Shown here: positions 24,599 to 31,872 of the stretch, piece by piece
How the letters are laid out: each line of letters opens with the position of its first letter
Numbering within the stretch: position 1 is the stretch's first letter
Origin: Chloroflexota bacterium
GTDB lineage: Bacteria > Chloroflexota > Dormibacteria > CF-121
NCBI GenBank assembly: GCA_005880395.1
Contig: VBHQ01000007.1
Coordinates: forward strand, 1 to 38,021
DNA length: 38,021 nt
Reading direction: 5' to 3'
Translations under genes and position numbers: made by a program
The notes under the pieces: model-generated
Database searches by the model: none
Seen by the model: the letters and a program-made list of their open reading frames with translations, nothing else
What the model was told of the DNA's origin: nothing

Positions 24599-25467
24599 AT
24601 GCCCGCTCCAGCTCGCGTCCTGGTGACCGGAGGCGCCGGATTCATTGGTATCCATACCGTCCGCCGACTGGCATCGGCAGGCAGCCTGGTCCTGGTCATC
24701 GACGACCTCCGCCATGGGTGCGGCGAGCCACTGCCCGAGGGCGTCGAGCTGGCGCGCGTCGATATCACCACGCCCGAGGCGGCCGCCGCCGTCATCGCAT
24801 TCCGGCCCGACGTCATCCTCCACCTCGCGGCCCAGGGCGGTGTCTCCCGCTCGCTTCGCGATCCGGCAGGCGATGCCGTCCTCAATGTCGTCGGCACCGT
24901 CGCGCGGCAACGCCAAGACCACTCTCTCCCTACGGAGCCGCAAAACTGGCTGCGGAAGGCTACCTTGGGATGTTTCAGCGGACGATGGGCATCAGCGCCC
25001 TTGCGCTCCGTTATTCGAACGTCTACGGCCCACTCCAGGACGGGACCGGCGAGGCGGGGGTGGTGGCAATCACGTCGACGCGCCTGATCGCCGGCCGGCC
25101 GCCGGAGATCCGAGGAGACGGCGAGCAGACGCGAGATTTCGTCTTCGTCGAGGACGTCGCGGATGCAAATCTTCTCGGGCTGCGCAGCACCGCGGAGGGC
25201 GCCATCAACATTGGCACCGGCGTCGGCAGCACGGTTCGGCGCATTGCCGGCGAGCTCATGGGGGCGGCCGGTTATGAGGGCGAGCTGCAATTCGTTCCCG
25301 GCCGAGAGGGGGAGGTCCGTCACACGGCGCTCGATACGCGGCGTGCTGCCAACCGGATCGGCTGGCGGGCAACCACGGAGCTTGGTACCGGCCTCCAAAA
25401 AACGTTCAAGAGCTTTCGGCAACGGCTCGCGCCGTCGGCGGCGGCCGCCACCGACGCGCAAGCGTAA
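24599..25467 (+). pseudogene. UDP-glucose 4-epimerase-like SDR, internal deletion plus frameshift
   Basis: The first frame, from ATG 24599, gives a good extended-SDR N-terminus: VLVTGGAGFIGIHTVRRL, DDLRHG, DVILHLAAQGGVSRSLRDP and NVVGTV. At about 24900-24912 the frame changes, and family sequence resumes as ATPRPLSPYGAAKLAAEGYL (catalytic Tyr/Lys), RYSNVYGPLQDG, GDGEQTRDFVFVEDVADAN and INIGTG to the stop at 25467. About 35 residues are missing at the join, including the Ser/Thr active-site strand, so the halves cannot simply be rejoined by slippage. GalE-like nucleotide-sugar epimerases look like this. Its 3' end overlaps the convergent DPM1-like gene by 62 bases. Confidence 0.82.
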
Positions 25468-26167
25468 TCCGGAGCCACACGAGATCGCGGATCGCTCTCA
25501 GGATCGGCACCAGCCGGGCCCCGGAGCGCACGCCGGCGACTCGAGGGTAGTGCGGCACTGGAACCTGCTGCACGCGTAGCCCGCTGCGCTGGCTTTTGAA
25601 GAAGAGCTCGGTGTTGAGCAGCGCCGACCGGGCGCGCAGCGGCATCGCCACGTCGAGCACCCGCCGTCGCATCAATTTCAGGCCGCAATCGAGGTCTCGC
25701 ACGCGGACGCCGTAGAGCCATCGCACCAAAAAATTGAAGACCCCGGCAATCAGCAGCCGATAGCCGGGATCGGCGCGCCGTTCCCTCCAGCCCGCCACGA
25801 GGTCGGCGCCGCCGATGACGGCGGCCAGCCGCCCGAGGTCCGCCGGGTCGAACTGGCCGTCACCATCCATGAAGGCAACATAATCCGTGTCAGCCGCCCG
25901 CAACCCATCGGCGACGGTGACGCCGTAACCTCGCTTGCTCGCATGGCGAATGAGACGCAGCCGCGAGGCATCTTCGCCCATCGCCCGCCGGGTCACTTCC
26001 GACGTATCGTCCGTGCTCCCGTCATCGACCAAGATCAGCTCCCAGCGTCCGGCCAGTCGGGTAAGCACCCGGCGGCTGCCGCTGATCACCCGCTCGATGT
26101 TGGCGGCTTCGTTGTGAGCCGGGATAACGAGGCAGAGCGATCCGTCGAGTGGCAAACGATTGGACAT
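25406..26167 (-). CDS. glycosyltransferase family 2, dolichol-phosphate mannosyltransferase-like
   Basis: A 253-residue GT-A enzyme of the DPM1/polyprenyl-phosphate hexosyltransferase type, which loads a sugar on a polyprenyl phosphate for use by membrane GT-C enzymes. It shows LVIPAHNEAANIERVI, LVDDGSTDDTSEV, ASKRGYGVTVADGL, FMDGDGQFDPADL (metal site) and DCGLKLMRRRVL, typical of DPM1-like proteins. There are no C-terminal GtrA-like helices, so it is the short soluble form. The ATG at 26167 is well placed. The GT-C genes downstream on the plus strand (26866, 30741, 31873) are plausible users of its product. Confidence 0.87.
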   Translation of the reverse strand: MSNRLPLDGSLCLVIPAHNEAANIERVISGSRRVLTRLAGRWELILVDDGSTDDTSEVTRRAMGEDASRLRLIRHASKRGYGVTVADGLRAADTDYVAFMDGDGQFDPADLGRLAAVIGGADLVAGWRERRADPGYRLLIAGVFNFLVRWLYGVRVRDLDCGLKLMRRRVLDVAMPLRARSALLNTELFFKSQRSGLRVQQVPVPHYPRVAGVRSGARLVPILRAIRDLVWLRITLARRWRPPPTARAVAESS

Positions 26168-26222
26168 CGCGATATCGCCGTATCAAACCACGCGAAGGCT
26201 TCCTCATGCCTTTCTTAAGGGG

Positions 26223-26245
26223 CGCCGTCCGCTACGCGGAGGGCG
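26223..26245. terminator. hairpin between the lipoprotein gene and the DPM1-like gene
   Basis: CGCC-G-T-CCGC, loop TAC, then GCGG-A-G-GGCG forms a 10-base-pair stem with one mismatch. It lies between the lipoprotein stop (26257) and the DPM1-like start (26167). There is no T run after it on either strand, so it is at best a weak or factor-assisted terminator. Confidence 0.3.
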
Positions 26246-26256
26246 ACGCTCGATCG

Positions 26257-26772
26257 CTAGGCAAACGTCACGGAGATGAAGTAGTAATAGGTCGGGGTCG
26301 TCCCGTCCTTCGGGCTGACGCCGAAGACCTTGATCTGACCTTTGGTGCCCGATGTCGACCCGCTGAAGCTCACCGTCACGTCGTAGTGTCCAAAGTCTGG
26401 CTTGACCGCCGAGGCCGTGGTCGACGCCCGGCCCAGCTCGTTGCCATGACCGTCAAGCACGACCGCAATCACGCTGCCCTTGTCGACGCTGGCGGTACCG
26501 GACACCTCGACCGGCGAGCTGATCGGGCTTCCGCCGTCCGGGCTATCGATGATGATTCGGAGGTTGCCGGCCGGCGGCGTGGCGGCCGTGGTCGGCAAGG
26601 ATGACGATGCCGGCGAGCCACTCGAAGCGGCGGATGGCGATGCGCCCGCTGAGTCGGACGCAGCCGCGGGCGAGCTACTTCCCTCCACAAACGTCGTCGT
26701 GTTGTCGCCGCCGCAGGCCGCCAGCAGAACGCCCAGCGACCCGGCGAGCAGGAGAATGACGGCCCTCTTCAT
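26257..26772 (-). CDS. secreted lipoprotein with a Gmad2 immunoglobulin-like domain
   Basis: A 171-residue exported lipoprotein. Residues 1-20 form a lipoprotein signal peptide (MKRAV...GVLLAAC) with the lipobox LAAC at Cys20. Residues 21-65 are a Ser/Ala/Pro/Thr-rich spacer of the cell-wall-spanning type. Residues about 70-171 match the Gmad2 domain: DSPDGGSPISSPVEVSGTA, then GRASTTAS, FGHYDVTVSF and KVFGVSPKDG. Gmad2 occurs in spore-germination-associated and other surface proteins; its ligand is unknown. ATG 26772 has a strong ribosome site (GAAGGAGGGG), and TAGGCT upstream fits a -10 box. It is divergent from the GT39-like gene. Confidence 0.85.
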   Translation of the reverse strand: MKRAVILLLAGSLGVLLAACGGDNTTTFVEGSSSPAAASDSAGASPSAASSGSPASSSLPTTAATPPAGNLRIIIDSPDGGSPISSPVEVSGTASVDKGSVIAVVLDGHGNELGRASTTASAVKPDFGHYDVTVSFSGSTSGTKGQIKVFGVSPKDGTTPTYYYFISVTFA

Positions 26773-26820
26773 CGAAACCCCTCCTTCGTCGCAACAGCCT
26801 ACCCGATCAGGCGACGCCCC

Positions 26821-26843
26821 GGCCGATAGACTGGGCCGATCAA
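26821..26843 (+). promoter_or_regulatory. repeated promoter-like module, copy 1
   Basis: A 23-base stretch made of GGCCGATAGACT followed by GGGCCGATCAA. It contains a TANNNT -10-like hexamer TAGACT (26827-26832), two GGCCGAT direct repeats, and, six bases after the hexamer, ATC in frame with the GTG at 26866. The same stretch, with one difference, occurs at 28458-28480 before the MetE-like gene. The spacing suits a leaderless promoter; an operator role for the repeats is possible. Confidence 0.5.
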
Positions 26844-26865
26844 CACGGTCGGGGCGCGCGCGCCC

Positions 26866-28452
26866 GTGATCGACCGGCGGGTGCCGGCGGCCCGGCCGCG
26901 TCGCCAATTCGCCGTCCCGATCCTGCTAGCGGCCGGCAGCGGCGTCCTGTTCTTCTGGAACCTGGGCCGGGCCAGCCTGCAGGACTGGGATGAGGCGACC
27001 TACGCCGAAATCTCCCGTGAGATTTGGATCTTCCACGACTGGATTCACCTGCACTGGAATTACCTGCCCTGGTTCAACAAAGCCCCGCTCTACATCTGGA
27101 TGACCGCAGCCCTCTACCCGCTGGGCGTGAACGCTTTTTGGGCGCGCGCCGTGTCCGCCCTGGCCGCCGTGGGCACCATCCTGATCACGTACGGCATCGG
27201 CAATCGCTTCTACGGCCGTCTCGTCGGCATCGGGTCAGCCGTCGTTCTCGCGTCCTGCTATCAGTTCATCGCGGCCGGAAGGTTCGGAACCTCCGACATG
27301 CTGTTGACCTTTTTCCTCTATGGGGGGCTCTACGCCTACGTGCAAACGAGGGAGCACACGAGGTGGTGGTTCGGCGTCGGCGCCTTCATCGGGCTGGCCC
27401 TCATGACCAAGGGGCCGGCGGCCTTTGTCGGCCCAGCCGCGATCGGCATCACGCTGCTCATCGATCGCCGGCTGCTCGCTGCCCTCCGGACGCGCCAGCT
27501 CTGGGGTGGGGTCGCGGCGGCCCTGCTCATCGCATTGCCGTGGCATCTGGCGAGCTACCTCCAAGACGGCCCTGCCTTTCTCAACCAGTACCTGAACGCG
27601 ACCGTGATCGCACGCATCGGCGAGCCGGTCCAGGGCCATCCGGGCAATGCCTTGACGTACATCGCATATTTGCGGAACCAGTTCTTTCCCTGGGCATACG
27701 GGATCCCATTTGCGCTGATCCTCTTCGCCCGCGATCGGTTTCGCGCCAGGGACGGTTCGTGGACGATCGTGGTGTTCCCCGCGATCGTCTTTGCCTTGTA
27801 CACGCTCGTACAGACCAAACTTGTCTGGTACATCCTGCCGGCCTATCCGGCGCTGGCCATCCTGGTGGCGGCGCTGCTGGTTAGCGCCGCCAAAGGCGAT
27901 CGGGCGGCACTGCTCTCGGTGGGACTTGCCCTGATTGCGGCGGTCCTCTCGGTGCCGAGTTCGATTCAGCCGGATCCCCTTCCGCTGGTGGTGGCCGCAG
28001 TCGGCATCGTCGGCGTCATGGTCGCCGGCGCCCGCGGGCTCAAGGGAGCCTTTGGCCCCGCGGCGGCGGCCGTGATCGCAGCATTTTTTCTGGTGACGGT
28101 CGCCCTCCGTGCCCTTGGTCTCTATACGGCCGGCGATCTTCCGGTTGTGGCCATCGGTGACGCCGCCCGAGTGGCCGTTTCCGGCCAGCCGGTTCCTCTT
28201 GTGCTCTTCATCGCCAACCCGGATCGGGTGACCGATTTTGACGTCTCGCACAGCCTGCTGTTCTACAGCCATCGACCGGTCCACATCGCCGTCGGGGCGG
28301 CCGCGTTCGATCAGGTCGTCGGTTGTCACGCTCAGGACGTCGTGCTGGCGACGACGGATGTCCCGTCCATCCCGTCCATGTACAGCTTTTCAGCGACAGG
28401 CAATGCGCCTCCGTTCACCCAGGGTACGGTCGCCCCTGTCGCTGGCTGCTGA
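26866..28452 (+). CDS. GT39/ArnT-like membrane glycosyltransferase
   Basis: A 528-residue GT-C enzyme that would transfer a sugar from a polyprenyl-phosphate donor to a lipid, glycan or protein on the outer face of the membrane. The first luminal loop has the diagnostic acidic motif DWDEATYAEISREI (about residues 40-53), as in ArnT/PMT relatives, then FNKAPLYIWM. Roughly ten to twelve hydrophobic segments follow (for example WWFGVGAFIGLALMTKGPAA and TLVQTKLVWYILPAYPALA). The soluble C-terminal 90 residues include a short VGCHAQDV stretch. GTG 26866 is the first canonical start. A leaderless-type hexamer lies 33 bases before it, with in-frame ATC at 26839. Confidence 0.88.
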   Translation: MIDRRVPAARPRRQFAVPILLAAGSGVLFFWNLGRASLQDWDEATYAEISREIWIFHDWIHLHWNYLPWFNKAPLYIWMTAALYPLGVNAFWARAVSALAAVGTILITYGIGNRFYGRLVGIGSAVVLASCYQFIAAGRFGTSDMLLTFFLYGGLYAYVQTREHTRWWFGVGAFIGLALMTKGPAAFVGPAAIGITLLIDRRLLAALRTRQLWGGVAAALLIALPWHLASYLQDGPAFLNQYLNATVIARIGEPVQGHPGNALTYIAYLRNQFFPWAYGIPFALILFARDRFRARDGSWTIVVFPAIVFALYTLVQTKLVWYILPAYPALAILVAALLVSAAKGDRAALLSVGLALIAAVLSVPSSIQPDPLPLVVAAVGIVGVMVAGARGLKGAFGPAAAAVIAAFFLVTVALRALGLYTAGDLPVVAIGDAARVAVSGQPVPLVLFIANPDRVTDFDVSHSLLFYSHRPVHIAVGAAAFDQVVGCHAQDVVLATTDVPSIPSMYSFSATGNAPPFTQGTVAPVAGC

Positions 28453-28457
28453 CATCA

Positions 28458-28480
28458 GGCCGATAAACTGGGCCGATCAA
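28458..28480 (+). promoter_or_regulatory. repeated promoter-like module, copy 2
   Basis: Identical to the module at 26821-26843 except for one base in the -10-like hexamer (TAAACT, 28464-28469). It follows the GT39-like stop codon (28450-28452) and directly precedes the MetE-like coding sequence, whose conserved N-terminus begins six bases after the hexamer with ATC AAG ATC. This would make it a promoter inside an otherwise continuous gene string. Confidence 0.5.
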
Positions 28481-29444
28481 GATCTTTGCTTATCAGCACG
28501 GGCTCTATCCGCGCTCGGAAGCGGTGGTCGCCGCTACCCGTGGCCTCGATCGCGGCCGCACCGATCAGGCGGAGGTGGATGCCGCCTTCCGACATGACCT
28601 CGCTCGCTGGGTCGAGGTCCAGCGTGCGGCCGGGCTCGATTTCTACTCCGACGGCCTGCTGCGCTGGCAGGATATTTTCCGGCCGCTGGTCGAGGCGATC
28701 GGCCCGAAGCCGCATACGCTGGTGCGCTGGTTCGACACCAACACCTTCTTCCGCGAGCCCGAATTCGCCAACTTCCCCTCAGGAGACAGCAATTCACCCT
28801 CCCCCTCTGGGGGATGGCAGGGTGGGGGTGAAACATCCGTCCCCCGCCCCCGGGTCTCGACGTTCCCCTCGCCCTACATGTTCTCCCGCGCCGCCCGGAC
28901 CAACCTCGATCGGAATCGCCTTATGGTCGAGCTCGCCGAGTCGGTGTTGCGCCCCGCGATCGATGCCGCCGTCCGCGAGGGCAGCGAGCTGATCCATCTC
29001 GAGGAACCGTGGCTGGGCTACACCGGCATCAGTCGGCAGGACTGGGCGCCCCTGCGCGACGCGCTCGAGGCCTTGCATCGAAATGTTGGGGCGACGCTTG
29101 CGCTTCATGTCTACTTCGGCGATGCCGCGCCCCACCTCGAGCAACTGCGCGCCCTGCCGATCGATGCGATTGGCGTCGACCTGATCGAAACCGACGTCAC
29201 GGCGCTTGGCCGTGGCTGGGACAAGGGCCTGGTGGCGGGCGTGATCAACGGCCGCCAGTCACTGGTCGAGTCCACGAACAGCATCGTCGAGGTTGCCGGC
29301 CACCTGGCCGACAGCGTTCGCCCAACCGCTCTCTATCTGACGTCGAACTCCGAGCTCTCGTTCCTGCCGACCAGCGTGGCCGAACACAAGGTGCAACGGC
29401 TGGGTGAGGCGGCGAGCAAGGTCAAGCAACTGGTTTCCGTGTGA
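28476..29444 (+). CDS. MetE-like protein, first of a pair, lacking zinc ligands
   Basis: An approximately 322-residue TIM-barrel protein resembling half of cobalamin-independent methionine synthase. Recognisable stretches are KIFAYQHGLYPRSEAVV, GLDFYSDGLLRWQD, TFPSPYMFSRAA, LIHLEEPWLGYTG, ALHVYFGD, IDAIGVDLIETD and GVINGRQSLVES. Where catalytic MetE halves have the zinc-binding His-x-Cys and a later Cys, this has HVY and TSNSELSF, so it probably does not bind zinc, like the N-terminal half of MetE. No ATG, GTG or TTG precedes the conserved N-terminus. Coding similarity begins at ATC 28476; the first canonical start is GTG 28524, which would cut 16 conserved residues. A dispersed repeat is inserted in frame at 28796-28829. 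Its stop overlaps the next gene (GTGA). Confidence 0.8.
   Translation: MKIFAYQHGLYPRSEAVVAATRGLDRGRTDQAEVDAAFRHDLARWVEVQRAAGLDFYSDGLLRWQDIFRPLVEAIGPKPHTLVRWFDTNTFFREPEFANFPSGDSNSPSPSGGWQGGGETSVPRPRVSTFPSPYMFSRAARTNLDRNRLMVELAESVLRPAIDAAVREGSELIHLEEPWLGYTGISRQDWAPLRDALEALHRNVGATLALHVYFGDAAPHLEQLRALPIDAIGVDLIETDVTALGRGWDKGLVAGVINGRQSLVESTNSIVEVAGHLADSVRPTALYLTSNSELSFLPTSVAEHKVQRLGEAASKVKQLVSV
28796..28829. repeat. GC-rich dispersed palindromic repeat, copy D, inside a coding sequence
   Basis: Reads ACCCTCCCCCTCTGGGGG, then ATGGCAGGGTGGGGG, the same design as the copies at 2233, 13987 and 21248. It lies within the MetE-like gene and is translated in frame as NSPSPSGGWQGGG, between EFANFPS and STFPSPYMF. 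That looks like a surface loop, so the insertion may be tolerated. Confidence 0.6.
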
Positions 29445-30616
29445 GCACTCAACTCGATCACAAGCCACTGTTGACCCATGAGGTCGGCTCGCTCGACAAG
29501 CCAGGCTGGCGGGTCAAGGCCTATGCCGGCAAGCCGCTCAGCGAGCGCGACCTGGAAGAAGCCAGGTCATGGGGCGAGCAGCTCCAGGTACCCGATTACC
29601 CGCGACTCCTCGAGCTGCTCCGCGGCAGAAGCTTCACCAAAGAGCAGAAAGCGGAGATTCAGCGCTGGTCCAGCCTCTACGCGCTTCGTCTCGAGGAAAG
29701 CGCGGGGCTCGATGTCGTCTACGACGGCGAGCAGCAGCGCACCGAGATGTACGACTGGGCGGTCACCCATGCGAATGGCTTCGAGCGTCGCGGCAGCGTC
29801 CGGGCGTTTGACAACAAGTACTACAGCAAGGCGGCGGTGGTCGGTCCGATTTCGCTCGCCGCGCCGTACCACAACGCCGAGTTTTCCTACCTGGTGTCGG
29901 TCGCCGGCGCCGAGCTGAAGGTGCCGGTCACCGGCGCCTACACCATCGCGGACTGGTCCTTCGACGAGCGGAACGCGCTCGACACCGACCTGCGGGAGTC
30001 CGCGCTGGACCGGCGCCGCCAGCGCAAGGCGGCGCGCCGCGACTTCGTCCTCCAGGTGGCGCGTAACCTGATCCGTCCGAACCTCCAGGCGCTCATCGGC
30101 CTGGGCGCGCGCTGGATCCAGGTTGACGAGCCGGGTGCCTCCACCGAGCCCGACGAGCTCGATCTCTTCGTCGACAGTTTCAATGCCAGCGTCGAGGGCC
30201 TCGACGCGATGTTCTCCACCCATCTTTGCTTCTCCGACTACAACCTCTTCTTTCCGGCGATCGAGCGGATGTCGCAGTGCCGCCAGTTCGCCGTTGGCTT
30301 CGCCAACTACGACAGCCGCGAGCTGGGCACCAGCGACGACGCCCGTCCCGGCTACCAGGTGATCAAGAAATTCCGTGAGTTGCCGTACAAACCGGCGCTT
30401 GGAATGGGCGTGCTCGACATCCACACCGACTTCATCGAGTCGCCCGAGCTGGTGCGTGATCGCGTGCTCTACGCCGTCAAGGTGTTCGGCGACGCGGCCC
30501 GCATCCACGTCACGCCCGACTGCGGGTTAAGGACGCGCTCCTGGCGGGTCGCTTACGAGAAGTTGCACAACATGACGGCTGGCGTCGAGCTGGCCCGTCG
30601 GGCCCTTAGCCTCTAA
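29441..30616 (+). CDS. MetE-like methyltransferase, second of a pair, with zinc-site residues
   Basis: A 391-residue protein resembling the catalytic C-terminal half of cobalamin-independent methionine synthase, which moves a methyl group to homocysteine thiolate held on zinc. Key stretches: LTHEVGSLDKP, DVVYDGEQQRTEMYDW, VTGAYTIADWS, RWIQVDEPG (225-232), STHLCFSDYN with His261 and Cys263, and VTPDCGLRTRSW with Cys361, matching MetE H-x-C and PDCGL. The usual Glu ligand is not obvious near FANYDSREL. Starts at GTG 29441, coupled to the preceding gene. Together the two could be a split MetE or a folate-independent core-MetE-type synthase; methyl donor and substrate are not settled. A CCTCTA/TAGAGG inverted repeat at 30610-30629 surrounds the stop. 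Confidence 0.85.
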   Translation: MSTQLDHKPLLTHEVGSLDKPGWRVKAYAGKPLSERDLEEARSWGEQLQVPDYPRLLELLRGRSFTKEQKAEIQRWSSLYALRLEESAGLDVVYDGEQQRTEMYDWAVTHANGFERRGSVRAFDNKYYSKAAVVGPISLAAPYHNAEFSYLVSVAGAELKVPVTGAYTIADWSFDERNALDTDLRESALDRRRQRKAARRDFVLQVARNLIRPNLQALIGLGARWIQVDEPGASTEPDELDLFVDSFNASVEGLDAMFSTHLCFSDYNLFFPAIERMSQCRQFAVGFANYDSRELGTSDDARPGYQVIKKFRELPYKPALGMGVLDIHTDFIESPELVRDRVLYAVKVFGDAARIHVTPDCGLRTRSWRVAYEKLHNMTAGVELARRALSL

Positions 30617-30629
30617 CGCCCGCTAGAGG
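30610..30629. terminator. small inverted repeat at the end of the MetE-like pair
   Basis: CCTCTA and TAGAGG are perfect complements separated by 8 bases and include the stop codon. There is no following T run, so termination is uncertain; it may only mark the end of the transcript or a processing site. Confidence 0.25.
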
Positions 30630-30740
30630 AGAGAGCTCACGGCAGTACGCCGGCCGATCGACTCGCTTCACCAGCAAGCGGGTGGCCGGCAGGCTGGCGA
30701 CCGGCGCTGGCTTCCCGACCGCCAGGCCTGCGCTGACGCG

Positions 30741-31871
30741 TTGCTCGCGTGGATAGCACAGAGGATCGCATTTGCGCTGCTCTTCCTCATTTCGGCCGCA
30801 GTATTTGGGACGCCAGGACATGGAGCGGGCGCATCACTGAGCCGATCGGTATCGGACAGCCCCTGGCTCAACTGGTGGGACAGTGGGCACTTTATCGACA
30901 TTGCCGTCCACGGCTATCGGACGCCTGACCAGACCGTCTTCTATCCGCTGTACCCGCTCGCCGAGCGCGTCCTCGGTCGACTCGACGGAGGTAACTATCT
31001 CCTGGCCGGATTCATCATTTCTAACCTAGCCTGCCTCCTGGCCATGCTGGCCTTTCGGATGCTCGCTCGGGTGGATCTCAGCCTGAGCTCAGCCCGGTGG
31101 GCGCTGGGCTTCTTCACGTTCATGCCGACGGCGCTTTATCTGGCCATCACCTACTCGGAATCCCTCTTCCTGATGTTTGCGATCAGCGCACTGTTCGCGA
31201 TCCGTCGCTCGAGTTGGCTGCCGGCGGGTCTGCTCACGGCGCTGGCGGCCCTGACCCGACCGGTCGGGCTTCTTCTCCTTATTCCGTTGGCCATGGCGTC
31301 CATTGCAGCGCTGCGCAAGCGGCCGCCTGACCTTGCGACCGTCGCATCGTGGGCGCTGGCCGCCCTCCTGCCCCTCCTGGCCGTTGGCGGTTTCGTCGCT
31401 GATATGGGCCTTCGCTTTCATTCATGGCGAATCCCGATCGAGGCAGAGCGCCTCTATTACGGTCGTTACCTGGACCTTCCGTGGGTCGGAGTGAGCCAGG
31501 CCTTGAGCGTCATGGTCGGACAGCGCCAGAGTCCCGGCGCCCGCATCAATGCCGCCTACGACCTGGCAATCAGTGTCGCTACGGGGGCAGCCACTGCTGT
31601 CGCTGCCTCCGTGCGGCAGTTGCCAACTAGCTATGCTGCTTACAGCTTGGCGGGCTTTCTTGCCCTGCTCATGCTGCCGATGCATGGGTACCCGATCGGC
31701 GAGGACCTCAATGGTCTCCCCCGCTTCCTAATGCTGCTTTTTCCCATCTGGCTTGGCTTCGCCGCCTGGTCTGAACACCATTTATGGCGACGCCTGCTTG
31801 TCATCGCCGGGTGCGGACTTGGTTTCACGACCTCAGTGATGTTCTTCGGCCACGCGCCGATCCTCATGTAG
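30741..31871 (+). CDS. PIG-V-like membrane mannosyltransferase
   Basis: A 376-residue polytopic GT-C protein resembling the GPI mannosyltransferase 2 (PIG-V) family and its bacterial relatives, which use polyprenyl-phosphate mannose at the outer membrane face. The first loop has LNWWDSGHFIDIAVHGY with the Trp-Asp motif, followed by FYPLYPLAERVL, and GFFTFMPTALYLAITYSESLFLMFAI is characteristic. About eight to ten hydrophobic segments follow. The start TTG 30741 is uncertain: the frame stays open upstream into a 120-base gap after the MetE-like gene. The next gene starts one base after its stop, indicating co-transcription. Substrate is not known. Confidence 0.83.
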   Translation: MLAWIAQRIAFALLFLISAAVFGTPGHGAGASLSRSVSDSPWLNWWDSGHFIDIAVHGYRTPDQTVFYPLYPLAERVLGRLDGGNYLLAGFIISNLACLLAMLAFRMLARVDLSLSSARWALGFFTFMPTALYLAITYSESLFLMFAISALFAIRRSSWLPAGLLTALAALTRPVGLLLLIPLAMASIAALRKRPPDLATVASWALAALLPLLAVGGFVADMGLRFHSWRIPIEAERLYYGRYLDLPWVGVSQALSVMVGQRQSPGARINAAYDLAISVATGAATAVAASVRQLPTSYAAYSLAGFLALLMLPMHGYPIGEDLNGLPRFLMLLFPIWLGFAAWSEHHLWRRLLVIAGCGLGFTTSVMFFGHAPILM

Positions 31872-31872
31872 C

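Noticed and set aside
23719-25461. A 580-codon minus-strand frame across the flippase-like gene and the SDR
   Set aside because: It runs in a wrong frame through two recognised genes and shows no conserved motifs.
2222-25467. Programmed ribosomal frameshifting or bypassing as an explanation for the four broken genes
   Set aside because: Conserved protein segments are absent from the DNA, so recoding could not restore them, and no slippery site or common structure is seen at the joins.
27235-28329. A 364-codon minus-strand frame opposite the GT39-like gene
   Set aside because: Charged, low-complexity translation, antisense to a clear membrane protein gene.
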